Positions 1 through 4,991 are shown, counted from the first letter of the stretch. The stretch: 8,936 bases of DNA from CAYNRQ01 sp964399875 (GCA_964399875.1 CAYNRQ010000045.1:1-8936), one strand, 5' to 3'. The notes: generated from the letters alone by a model not told the origin. Program-made: numbers and translations.

Positions 1-420
1 CACCCCCCAGCCTATTGATAACCCGAACCTCCAACAAATTAATACTTAATCCTGCTCGTGTTCTTTTTTTCTCTTCCCTTCTTGATGATTGCGTTGAGGG
101 CCCTGCCGTGCATAGAACACCGGGACCCTTCCTTGTTTTGCTGCTACCACACGACGTAGCACCAGAGTTGCATCGAGAACTCAACCCCCAAGAGGTCGTT
201 AATATATGTGTGATTTTATCTTGGCCAAAAACCGCGTGCGGCTCAAGCTGATTTTCAAGCCAGGTTGAACCTGGCCTGTCAGAGGAGGTTTCGTATGGCA
301 AAAGCCATACGCTCGTGAAACTTTACCATCAACCAAAACCCCGAAAGAACCGACTGCAAACATTTAATCAAAATCTGCCAAAATTTTCTGCAGGATAAGA
401 GGAAGGAGTATCATGGCTTG
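1..420. other. Structured gene-poor region with two mini-ORFs
   Basis: No convincing normal-sized gene is seen here. A 78-codon open frame on the plus strand starts at a TTG, has no ribosome binding site and resembles nothing I know. Several hairpins are visible: GAGTT/AACTC near 165-182, CCGC/GCGG near 226-235, and GCCAGG/CCTGGC near 259-275. These are followed by the mini-ORF hairpin at 281-321 and a second start-like site at 401-421. The density of hairpins ending in an intrinsic terminator suggests a plus-strand untranslated or regulatory RNA, or the leader of a lost gene. No known RNA family is recognised. Confidence 0.35.
281..321 (+). promoter_or_regulatory. Ribosome binding site and 7-codon mini-ORF inside a hairpin
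   Basis: A strong Shine-Dalgarno sequence (AGAGGAGG, 281-288) precedes ATG 295 by six bases. The frame reads MAKAIRS and stops at 316-318. The start codon lies in a perfect 8-bp hairpin, CGTATGGC/GCCATACG with an AAAA loop (292-311). An outer GTTT/AAAC pairing (288-291 with 318-321) may extend it. The geometry resembles a leader peptide or a translation-control hairpin, but no downstream structural gene is obvious. Confidence 0.4.
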
Positions 421-421
421 A
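401..421 (+). promoter_or_regulatory. Strong ribosome binding site with a two-codon ORF
   Basis: GGAAGGAG (401-408) stands four bases before ATG 413. The frame reads Met-Ala and stops at TGA 419-421. The terminator stem begins at 421, so the stop codon touches the terminator. This could be a minimal ORF of a leader or attenuator, or the start of a gene whose body has been lost. Confidence 0.35.
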
Positions 422-468
422 AGGGCCACCAATCAGATTATATCGTGTGTGTGGCCCTTTCCTTTTTA
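421..468 (+). terminator. Intrinsic terminator, plus strand
   Basis: A 9-bp perfect stem, AAGGGCCAC (421-429) with GTGGCCCTT (451-459), encloses a 21-base loop. It is followed by a T-rich tract (TTTCCTTTTTAT). This is a good match to a Rho-independent terminator and implies a plus-strand transcript coming from positions 1-420. Confidence 0.65.
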
Positions 469-1082
469 TGTACCCTGTATTGGATTCTCTAGCATCCTTG
501 CGGATTGTTTATCCAATTATAGGGTACTGCTACCCTTACGGGTTAGTTTTCCCGAAAACGGGATTTCACGAAAATAACACGTTGTCTGTTTTATGCTTTG
601 TTGTGGTGTTGTGGTGTCCTCCAAAAAACTAAAATAATATTTGCTGATACTTGACATTTTTCAATAAGATAAAAAAGATGGATTTTATAATTGTTTCATA
701 GGCATATCTCCTCTAAAATTTCCCAGAAAATGTCTGATTCTTATCTGGCCTGATACAGCTAAGAAAAATGCCAATCAAAAGTCTTGGGTAGGCGCATGGT
801 CCTGTTTTTTATTTTTTGACCCTGCACGCATTCCAAACATATGGCATTCGATGAATCTTGCAGGCCTCTCAATGTATTGGACAACGAATCCAACACGACA
901 GAGATCTAAATGATTTTATATGAGGAACATGAATGGGTAAAAAATCCCACCTTATATTAATAATTATAGGGTATACATTTATATTCTTTTCTCTCTGATT
1001 TCCCCCACCGGTCAGAGACCGGTGGAATTCTGATTTAAATGTGTATATTAACTATCAGAGGGGGATTTTGACCTCTTATCCC
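469..1082. other. Gene-less stretch with hairpins
   Basis: No supported gene is seen on either strand. The 61-codon plus frame at 447-632 overlaps the terminator and has no ribosome binding site. A run of small hairpins lies at about 520-565: GGGTA/TACCC, ACCC/GGGT and CCCG/CGGG with an AAAA loop. There is also TTCTTA/TAAGAA around 737-765. A TTGACA at 651 has no -10 box at normal spacing. A tiny plus frame at 841-909 has no ribosome binding site. Confidence 0.4.
1005..1025. repeat. Perfect 9-bp inverted repeat upstream of zinc-ribbon gene
   Basis: CCACCGGTC (1005-1013) and GACCGGTGG (1017-1025) form a perfect 9-bp stem with a three-base AGA loop. It sits about 60 bases before the probable promoter box of the 1112 gene and is flanked by direct CTGATTT copies (995-1001 and 1030-1036). 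There is no T-tract on either side, so it looks more like a protein-binding palindrome or RNA hairpin than a terminator. Confidence 0.55.
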
Positions 1083-1090
1083 TTTAAATA
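1083..1090 (+). promoter_or_regulatory. AT-rich promoter-like box, possible leaderless start
   Basis: TTTAAATA lies 21 bases before ATG 1112, and no Shine-Dalgarno sequence occurs in between (the stretch is A-rich). If transcription starts near the ATG, the message would be leaderless. A TTGACC at 1068-1073 is too close to this box to be a normal -35 element. The box is suggestive only. Confidence 0.3.
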
Positions 1091-1111
1091 GACCTAAAAC
1101 TAAAAATAAAC

Positions 1112-1441
1112 ATGGCAAAAAGGAAAAAACAGCCTGGAAAAGAGAAATGTAATTTTTGCAGATCCATCAATACTGTGTGGAGAGGTTACAGATATAACAA
1201 GTCAGGGAAGAAACGATTGATGCTGTGCAAGGCATGTGGAAGGAAGTTTACTCCTGATGATGGGTTCCTTAGGATGAGGTTCAGTCCTGAGATAATCAAG
1301 AAGGCCATAAAGCTGAGGAAGAAGGGATATTCCTCTGCAGAGGTGAAAGAGAACCTGAGAAGGTATGAAGGAATAAAGATTTCCAGATGGAGTATAATTA
1401 AATGGGAGAGAAAATTTTCAAAAAAACTTAAGTCCCTTTAA
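1112..1441 (+). CDS. Zinc-ribbon plus helix-turn-helix protein, transposase N-terminal-like
   Basis: The 109-residue basic protein has two CxxC knuckles, CNFC at about residues 13-16 and CKAC at about 39-42, forming a probable zinc ribbon. A helix-turn-helix-like segment follows (about 57-104: FSPEIIKKAIKL, then a KISRWSIIKWERKF recognition helix). This order matches the DNA-binding N-terminus of many DDE transposases from archaea and environmental bacteria. The catalytic DDE domain is absent because the frame stops at 1439-1441. It may be a truncated transposase, a stand-alone regulator or a domesticated DNA-binding domain. It is the only convincing plus-strand gene and the only one with no ribosome binding site, which hints at separate origin. 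The ORF itself is well supported; the function is inferred. Confidence 0.75.
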   Translation: MAKRKKQPGKEKCNFCRSINTVWRGYRYNKSGKKRLMLCKACGRKFTPDDGFLRMRFSPEIIKKAIKLRKKGYSSAEVKENLRRYEGIKISRWSIIKWERKFSKKLKSL

Positions 1442-1448
1442 GTTGACA
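1439..1448 (+). repeat. Intergenic element TAAGTTGACA, copy 1
   Basis: This is the first of three exact copies (also 4992-5001 and 8555-8564). It overlaps the stop codon of the zinc-ribbon gene. Its downstream flank (AATACAAAAG) closely matches the flank of copy 3 (AAAACAAAAG). It lies between two convergent genes. Confidence 0.55.
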
Positions 1449-1453
1449 ATACA

Positions 1454-1506
1454 AAAGCCGCTGAATCCCCTCATGCATCAAAATCTACTTACTTTTTAGC
1501 GGCTTT
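1454..1506 (-). terminator. Possible terminator of the kinase cluster
   Basis: On the minus strand AAAGCCGCT (1506-1498) can pair perfectly over 9 bp with AGCGGCTTT (1462-1454). The loop is about 35 bases and a TTTTGTATTG tract follows. The upstream arm lies inside the end of the 1485-1994 gene. The loop is long for an intrinsic terminator. The convergent position between two genes supports a termination role. Confidence 0.45.
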
Positions 1507-1994
1507 CTGAGTTTTCTATGAAAGTGAAGCTCTATCTGCTCTACCCAATATTCAGGCATTGCACCTGTCCTGCCCATCTTCTTGGCAAGCATCACAATTT
1601 CATCATCCCTTAGTTCCTCCCTGTAACCTTTTTCTTTTGCCCACATCCTTACGCAGACTATGGCCTTTACTATGTCCTCATGCTTTACAGACGACGTGTT
1701 TTGTTGTTCCCTTTCCTCAATTTCCCTGATCTTGTCATACATGGACTGTATCTTATATCTTCTCTTTATGGCTATAACAAAGAAAAGAAAATATATGCCA
1801 AAAAATAGGTTTGCGACAAGGAAGATGTAACTACTCCCTATAAATATGTTCAGAAGAATCAATAGAATGGCAATGTCAATCAAAATCCTAGATGCCAAAA
1901 ACTGGGTGATGCTTTTATGTATTAGGTTCTCTATTTCCTGCTCCATCTCGATAATCATTTCATCAGGAGATCTTTCTTTTTCATCTGTTTCCAT
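1485..1994 (-). CDS. Two-helix membrane protein with cytoplasmic C-terminal domain
   Basis: I choose the 169-residue form starting at METDEKER. GAAAGG lies about seven bases before this ATG, and the upstream extension of the same frame (to 2102) overlaps a better-supported small ORF. An acidic N-terminus (1-30) precedes two hydrophobic segments at about 35-55 and 58-78. A charged, helical region (about 85-105) and a basic C-terminal domain ending KLRKPLKSK follow. The C-terminal part (IVKAIVCVRMWAKEKGYREE, then a WVEQIELHFHRK motif) looks folded, but I do not recognise the family. It is the last gene of the kinase cluster and overlaps the preceding 49-aa ORF by 14 bases, suggesting coupled translation. 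A role as kinase partner or substrate is inferred from position only. Confidence 0.7.
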   Translation of the reverse strand: METDEKERSPDEMIIEMEQEIENLIHKSITQFLASRILIDIAILLILLNIFIGSSYIFLVANLFFGIYFLFFVIAIKRRYKIQSMYDKIREIEEREQQNTSSVKHEDIVKAIVCVRMWAKEKGYREELRDDEIVMLAKKMGRTGAMPEYWVEQIELHFHRKLRKPLKSK

Positions 1995-2130
1995 TTCTTT
2001 TCCTTTCAGAATTGGACAAAATAATGGAAAAGGGCAGCCAGGATATATTCCACAGCTCTGCCCTGTCGTTATGATGTATTGGTTTTTTGTTCTCAGACCC
2101 ATTTGCTTTGCTGTTTCTGTTATCTGACAT
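1981..2130 (-). CDS. Small 49-aa protein coupled to the kinase
   Basis: This frame starts at an ATG that shares one base with the kinase stop codon (TAATG). GGAGG stands eight bases upstream, a better ribosome binding site than the alternative starts of the overlapping frame. It encodes 49 residues: a polar, Asn/Lys-rich N-terminus, a short hydrophobic stretch (about 27-38, LWNISWLPFSIIL) and a basic tail. It ends 14 bases inside the next gene. The start and stop geometry argue for real, coupled translation; the sequence resembles nothing I know. It could instead be only a re-initiation leader for the downstream membrane protein. Confidence 0.45.
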   Translation of the reverse strand: MSDNRNSKANGSENKKPIHHNDRAELWNISWLPFSIILSNSERKRNGNR

Positions 2131-3197
2131 TACTGTGTCCTCCAAACCAAAGACAAAATAAGTATGATGTTGAGCAGCACGGAAATTCCCAATATTGCAA
2201 CCATGGTTAGAATGATACTTCTGTATTGGGTTCTTATCTCCTGGATTCTGGCATCTTCTTCAAGCAATTCGCCGTTCTCCAGGGTTTGAAGTTCTTTCAC
2301 ATCAAACTTCTTTCGTGCATGGAGTGGCGGATCGCCTTGGAGCAGCAGCTCAAGATCTATCAGAAGTTCATCAACGTCATTGTAGCGATTTTCCCTGTTC
2401 TTTGCCATCATCACCTCTATCACCTCACCCACCCCCTGAGAAAGGGATGTGTTTATGTGATCTGGTGGAACAATCCTTTCCCTTAGATGCTTTCTCATAA
2501 TTTCTATGTTGTTTTCATCAGAAAAAGGGACCTGCCCTGTGACCATGTGGTAAAACGCTGCACCCAGGGAGTATATATCGGCTCTTCCATCTAAATCCAC
2601 CATTCCTCGAATCTGTTCAGGTGAAATATAGTAGGGTGTCCCGTATGCCTTACCTGCCTCGAATTGGGCTGCCTTGGTGTCTGTGACTTCGCGTGCCAGA
2701 CCAAGATCAGCAAGTTTTACCTGTCCTGTATTGCTTATCATGATGTTCTTTGGTTTGACATCACGGTGTATCACACCATGGTCATGGGCATGTTTAAGGG
2801 CCCTGGCAACCTGGATTATTATCTTCAGGGCATCTTCTTCTCCAAAGACATTTCCAGCTGATATATCGTCGGCTATGGTTTTGCCTTCAACATATTCCAT
2901 GACAAAGTAGTGGCAGCCGCCTGCTTCACCCACATCGATTGCCTGAACAATGTTGGGGTGATTGAGCTTTGCAGCTGCTCTGCCTTCCCTGTAGAACCGT
3001 TCCAGGTATTCAGGGTTTTCGCTGAACCGCTTAGGTAAAAGCTTTATGGCTACTATCCTATCCAGGCTCAATTGCACGGCTTTGTAAACAACTGCCATTG
3101 CACCGGTGCCCACTTTCCCGAGTATCTTATAGCCCGGGATACGGCGCCTCTCATCCTCACTGACATTTGATTTTTGAGTCTTGCTTCTCCCAGACAT
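2130..3197 (-). CDS. Hanks-type Ser/Thr protein kinase with C-terminal membrane anchor
   Basis: A eukaryotic-like Ser/Thr kinase of 355 residues that transfers phosphate from ATP to protein Ser/Thr. The start at 3197 (MSGRSKTQ) follows AAAGGGGG at good spacing; an in-frame ATG 28 codons upstream has none. Motifs in order: glycine loop GTGAMAVV (30-37), VAIK lysine K52, alpha-C glutamate E71, catalytic HRDVKPKN (144-151, D146), metal-binding DLG (164-166), activation segment ending SPE (192-194), and GRADIYSLG in subdomain IX. All catalytic residues are present. A charged linker (about 285-325) leads to one hydrophobic segment (about 328-351) and a four-residue tail. The kinase therefore sits in the cytoplasm, tail-anchored, with no PASTA or other outer sensor. 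Wording such as KLNHPNIVQAIDVGEAGG and VPPDHIN resembles Planctomycetota/PVC kinases. It heads a coupled cluster with two small downstream genes. Confidence 0.93.
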   Translation of the reverse strand: MSGRSKTQKSNVSEDERRRIPGYKILGKVGTGAMAVVYKAVQLSLDRIVAIKLLPKRFSENPEYLERFYREGRAAAKLNHPNIVQAIDVGEAGGCHYFVMEYVEGKTIADDISAGNVFGEEDALKIIIQVARALKHAHDHGVIHRDVKPKNIMISNTGQVKLADLGLAREVTDTKAAQFEAGKAYGTPYYISPEQIRGMVDLDGRADIYSLGAAFYHMVTGQVPFSDENNIEIMRKHLRERIVPPDHINTSLSQGVGEVIEVMMAKNRENRYNDVDELLIDLELLLQGDPPLHARKKFDVKELQTLENGELLEEDARIQEIRTQYRSIILTMVAILGISVLLNIILILSLVWRTQ

Positions 3198-3222
3198 AAG
3201 ACCCCCTTTCTGGTCTTGGACC
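3198..3222 (-). promoter_or_regulatory. Alternative hairpins over the kinase ribosome binding site
   Basis: On the minus strand AAGACC (3217-3212) pairs with GGTCTT (3203-3198), which abuts the kinase ATG. This places much of the AGGGGG ribosome binding site in the loop or stem. The same GACC can instead pair with an upstream GGTC (3222-3219) around a three-base loop. The two hairpins exclude each other, a simple arrangement for translation control. A T9 tract lies just upstream (3232-3224 on the minus strand). Confidence 0.4.
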
Positions 3223-3331
3223 GAAAAAAAAACGAAAGGGCCCCTGAAAACAAGGTTGCATTCTGAGAGTAAGGAGCCCACAGAAAAGGGGACAGAACCT
3301 TCCAGGGCTCTGACACACCTTTAACTGGCAC

Positions 3332-3403
3332 AGCGGGTGATGAGATTTGAACTCACGACCATCATGTTAGAAACGTGACGCTCTACCACTGAGCTACACC
3401 CGC
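3332..3403 (-). tRNA. tRNA with anticodon UCU (nominal Arg) on a Gly-type body
   Basis: A 72-nt cloverleaf can be drawn. The acceptor stem is GCGGGTG/CACCCGC, the D arm is GCTC-AGTGGTA-GAGC, the anticodon loop is TTTCTAA, there are five variable bases, and the T arm is GTGAG-TTCAAAT-CTCAT. The seven-base loop puts UCU at 34-36, which reads AGA (Arg). CCA is not encoded. Oddities: the anticodon stem TCACG/CATGA contains a C-A mismatch at 30-40. The acceptor end (G1-C72, C2-G71, U73) and a D-loop without A20 are typical of bacterial tRNA-Gly, not tRNA-Arg, which normally has A20 and A/G73. It could be a tRNA-Gly copy with an altered anticodon, an atypical tRNA-Arg, or a decaying gene. Structure is seen; charging is unknown. 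Confidence 0.85.
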
Positions 3404-3519
3404 AGAAAGGACCGGTGTGTTGTTTTGCATGGTGTTAATACTAAACCGGTCCTGTTGTCATCACCACTTACTTGCTTAACCCCGAAGCCATGCGTGCAGT
3501 TCCGAGTGTTTTGTCGCAT
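3394..3519 (-). CDS. Doubtful 41-aa ORF running into the tRNA
   Basis: A minus-strand ATG at 3519 follows CGGAGGAAAAG with good spacing and opens a 41-codon frame (MRQNTRNC...). It ends at a TAG inside the first bases of the tRNA. The ribosome binding site is excellent, but overlap with the tRNA and the lack of any recognisable feature make translation uncertain. The GGAGGA may instead belong to the GGA-rich RNA segment. Confidence 0.18.
   Translation of the reverse strand: MRQNTRNCTHGFGVKQVSGDDNRTGLVLTPCKTTHRSFLRV
3408..3453 (-). repeat. 9-bp inverted repeat just 5' of the tRNA
   Basis: AGGACCGGT (3408-3416) and ACCGGTCCT (3445-3453) are perfect inverted repeats separated by 28 bases. On the minus strand they form a stem that ends four bases before the first tRNA base. 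It could be a processing signal, a structural part of a longer precursor, or a protein site. Confidence 0.45.
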
Positions 3520-3768
3520 GCTTCTTTTCCTCCGGGTCACCTTTGTTTCGTATCATAGGTTCCTTCCCATCTGAGATTAAATTGGCACTAATAACGACGT
3601 GTATGATAAAAGGTTGGGGACCCCTTCGATTCCCTCCTCCAGGGTCACATCCAACCTATGGCAAGAAAGGTGGCAAAACCATCCTGGTTCTATCACCCTC
3701 GCACTCATACGTGGTTTCTTGCGGGCCGTAGGTCCCTTTCCCCGGTTACTTGATTCATCCATGAATTA
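3450..3768 (-). ncRNA. Putative GGA-hairpin RNA (CsrA-binding-like) downstream of csrA-like gene
   Basis: The minus strand between the csrA-like stop codon and the tRNA has about a dozen GGA trinucleotides, well above chance. Three sit in the loops of compact hairpins: ATTCA-TGGA-TGAAT (3766-3753), AACCA-GGA-TGGTT (3689-3677) and CCCT-GGAGG-AGGG (3644-3632). CATGGATG, CCAGGATGG and GTTGGATGTG resemble the known CsrA site ACARGGAUG. Longer inverted repeats (CATAGGTT/AACCTATG and TATCATA/TATGATA) add fold potential. It could be a CsrB-like sponge RNA or a CsrA-controlled leader. No promoter or clean terminator was found, so the boundaries are approximate. A 61-codon frame overlaps part of it. 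Confidence 0.4.
3577..3762 (-). CDS. Possible 61-aa basic protein after csrA-like gene
   Basis: The ATG lies three bases after the csrA-like stop codon, as in an operon. The frame gives 61 residues with a basic N-terminus (MDESSNRGKGPTARKKPR) and a CHLSCH motif in the middle. The nearest GGAGGAGG is about 14 bases upstream, too far for an ideal ribosome binding site. The ATG is buried in the ATTCA/TGAAT hairpin with GGA in the loop. If real, it would be a natural target for CsrA-type repression. The frame also coincides with the structured GGA-rich segment, so it may be only a chance ORF. Confidence 0.3.
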   Translation of the reverse strand: MDESSNRGKGPTARKKPRMSARVIEPGWFCHLSCHRLDVTLEEGIEGVPNLLSYTSLLVPI

Positions 3769-3945
3769 GCTCGAAACCTCCTCCTTTTTTGAAGCTCCTG
3801 AATCATCCCTGATCTGGACATGTGTGTCCTCGGGTTCTATTCCGAGATCGATCCTATCATCCGTGACTTCCAACACAGTGACTGTGACATCACCAATGAC
3901 GACTGCGTCGCCTTTCCCAAGATATTCGGTTTCAGTCTTGATCAT
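3766..3945 (-). CDS. Divergent CsrA-family RNA-binding protein
   Basis: A 59-residue protein starting at ATG 3945, which follows AAAGGGGG; a GTG two codons upstream is less likely because it lies in the ribosome binding site. Residues about 12-48 follow the CsrA fold pattern: GDAVVIGD for the GExIVIGD motif, VTVTVLEV, then RIDLGIEPED and VQIRDD for the VHREE strand. CsrA dimers bind GGA in RNA hairpins to control translation or stability. The family's N-terminal MLxLTRK with Arg6 is not conserved here; MIKTETEYLGK replaces it. The later Arg (of IRDD) is present. RNA binding may thus be altered. The C-terminus is a polar Ser/Lys/Glu tail. It is the last clear gene of an operon with three tiny membrane proteins and lies directly before a GGA-rich RNA segment. 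Confidence 0.72.
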   Translation of the reverse strand: MIKTETEYLGKGDAVVIGDVTVTVLEVTDDRIDLGIEPEDTHVQIRDDSGASKKEEVSS

Positions 3946-3947
3946 TA

Positions 3948-4154
3948 TCACCCCCTTTCGTTCAGAAACCGGTCATAGTGGAAGTTTAGGATGAACAGTA
4001 AAAAATCACCATCAGACCATTTGAGACTGAGACTTCTCCTGAACAGAACATGGAATATCAGGCCTCTGTTATCAGTGTCTTGTATATACATGGTTGAGAG
4101 CGCTGTCTGGAATATAAACACAAAGATCAGGAATACGATGAACAGAATATACAT
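3948..4154 (-). CDS. Small membrane protein, 68 aa
   Basis: The start at ATG 4154 (MYILFIVF) lies four bases after the stop of the preceding gene. There is no strong ribosome binding site, so translation is probably coupled. One hydrophobic helix (residues 2-20) is followed by a polar region and a second moderately hydrophobic stretch (about 51-59, FLLFILNF) with a basic tail. The stop TGA lies two bases before the csrA-like ATG and inside its ribosome binding region, again suggesting coupling. I do not recognise the family. A longer frame to 4193 would overlap the preceding gene heavily and is less likely. Confidence 0.6.
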   Translation of the reverse strand: MYILFIVFLIFVFIFQTALSTMYIQDTDNRGLIFHVLFRRSLSLKWSDGDFLLFILNFHYDRFLNERG

Positions 4155-4158
4155 CCAA

Positions 4159-4299
4159 TCATGCGAACAAGAAATAAAGGGCTCTGCTGGCATCGGTGTA
4201 GATCATCAGAAACAAGAGAGCCCAGAAACCTGCAAGGATCAGGACAGCGGGAAAGGTCCAGACTATTCGTGCTGTCGCTGAGGTCTTGTACGTTTTCAT
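4159..4299 (-). CDS. Small single-helix membrane protein, 46 aa
   Basis: A strong GGGAGG stands five bases before ATG 4299, and this ATG overlaps the TGA of the preceding gene by four bases (ATGA). The 46-residue product has a basic N-terminus (MKTYKTSATAR), one hydrophobic helix (about 12-35, with VLILAGFWALLFLMI) and a short polar turn before a hydrophobic end (ALYFLFA). The N-in orientation follows from the positive residues. It is too short to appear in usual ORF lists, but the coupling and ribosome binding site make it convincing. Function unknown; holin-like, toxin-like or a subunit of a small membrane complex are all possible. Confidence 0.65.
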   Translation of the reverse strand: MKTYKTSATARIVWTFPAVLILAGFWALLFLMIYTDASRALYFLFA

Positions 4300-4556
4300 T
4301 CTTTACCTCCCTTCACGTTAAGTGGCGCTATCCAATTCTTCTTGAGCTTGGATGTTATTAACACCCAAAGCATCAGGATCCAGACAATGTTGATTAGTGG
4401 GAACATGTCCCAGAACTCTTTCTTCACATCATTCCAGGATCTGATGAACACCTTTCTGTAGTCAGCTATAATGGCTGCTATGATCCAGATGAATCCTATC
4501 AGGAAGTAGACTACAAAGACAGCGATGATCACGATTGCTGCAATTAGGTACTTCAT
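4296..4556 (-). CDS. Small two-helix membrane protein, 86 aa
   Basis: First gene of the small-membrane/csrA-like operon. GTGAAAGGAG lies seven bases before ATG 4556. Residues 4-31 form a long hydrophobic helix (IAAIVIIAVFVVYFLIGF). A charged amphipathic loop (about 33-50, containing RSWNDVKKEFWD) leads to a second helix (about 52-68, INIVWILMLWVLI) and a basic tail. Both ends have positive charges, so the termini are probably cytoplasmic. The stop overlaps the next start as ATGA. The family is not recognised; the hairpin topology resembles small membrane regulators or pore-forming subunits, but no function can be assigned. Confidence 0.7.
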   Translation of the reverse strand: MKYLIAAIVIIAVFVVYFLIGFIWIIAAIIADYRKVFIRSWNDVKKEFWDMFPLINIVWILMLWVLITSKLKKNWIAPLNVKGGKE

Positions 4557-4804
4557 TTTGGACTCCTTTCACATTCTCGGACAAGAACTTAAGACAAAGA
4601 CGAGACTGATTTTTGTTCAGAAAAGACAGGCTGCTGAGGTTTTTTTGAGCGTGGATTGGCGGGATAGGCAGAGATATGCCTACAATTATCAACACACCTT
4701 ATCCTGGTGTTTTGCGCTTTATTGGCCTTTGATTCTTAGAGGTTGTGACCTTTGATGCGCGACTGGATAGGTGGTTGTTTGCGTATGAAATCCCTTTGGA
4801 TCAA

Positions 4805-4831
4805 ATAACTCACTGATGAGCAGTCAGTTAT
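4805..4831. repeat. Imperfect hairpin
   Basis: ATAACT (4805-4810) pairs with AGTTAT (4826-4831). After one C-C mismatch, ACTG pairs with CAGT around an ATGAG loop. The hairpin lies in the region upstream of the small-membrane operon and could be a protein site or RNA element. Confidence 0.4.
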
Positions 4832-4864
4832 ATGTAAGGTTTGTATAGGTAAACATGATTGGTG

Positions 4865-4876
4865 GGTTAATTAACC
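4865..4876. promoter_or_regulatory. 12-base perfect palindrome, operator-like
   Basis: GGTTAATTAACC reads the same on both strands, with near-symmetric flanks (G before, T after). It lies in the gene-poor region about 310 bases upstream of the small-membrane operon. A dimeric regulator could bind here; no regulator is identified. Confidence 0.4.
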
Positions 4877-4991
4877 TACTGTATTCACAGTTGTTTGTCA
4901 AACTTATATTTATATACCACAGGTAAATTTTATAAGCCTTTTTGTCACTCCGGGAAAGTAAATCGGTTTGTTGTGTGGGTTTTAGTCCCGA

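Noticed and set aside
15..251. 78-codon plus-strand frame
   Set aside because: TTG start, no ribosome binding site, and Pro/Leu-rich random-looking sequence over a region full of hairpins.
226..252. Minus-strand GAGCCGCACGCGGT resembling part of group II intron domain V
   Set aside because: The inner hairpin with its GAAA-type loop is missing, and no reverse transcriptase or other intron domains are present.
651..691. TTGACA and TATAAT as a promoter
   Set aside because: The boxes are separated by 29 bases, far beyond the normal 16-18, and no gene follows nearby.
1083..1090. Archaeal TATA box, suggesting an archaeal host
   Set aside because: CsrA-family protein, bacterial-style kinase, U73 glycine-type tRNA and strong GGAGG sites point to a bacterium; AT-rich boxes arise easily.
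1995..2102. Longer start for the membrane protein at 2102
   Set aside because: No ribosome binding site, and it would overlap the 49-aa ORF, which has GGAGG and couples to the kinase stop.
2226..2910. Several plus-strand frames opposite the kinase
   Set aside because: They are antisense shadows of a kinase with all catalytic motifs intact.
3198..3281. 28-residue N-terminal extension of the kinase
   Set aside because: It would read through the T9 tract and hairpins and has no ribosome binding site, while ATG 3197 has AAAGGGGG.
4813..4820. CTGATGAG, the hammerhead ribozyme core motif
   Set aside because: No GAAA partner or three-stem arrangement follows; the bases form a simple hairpin instead.
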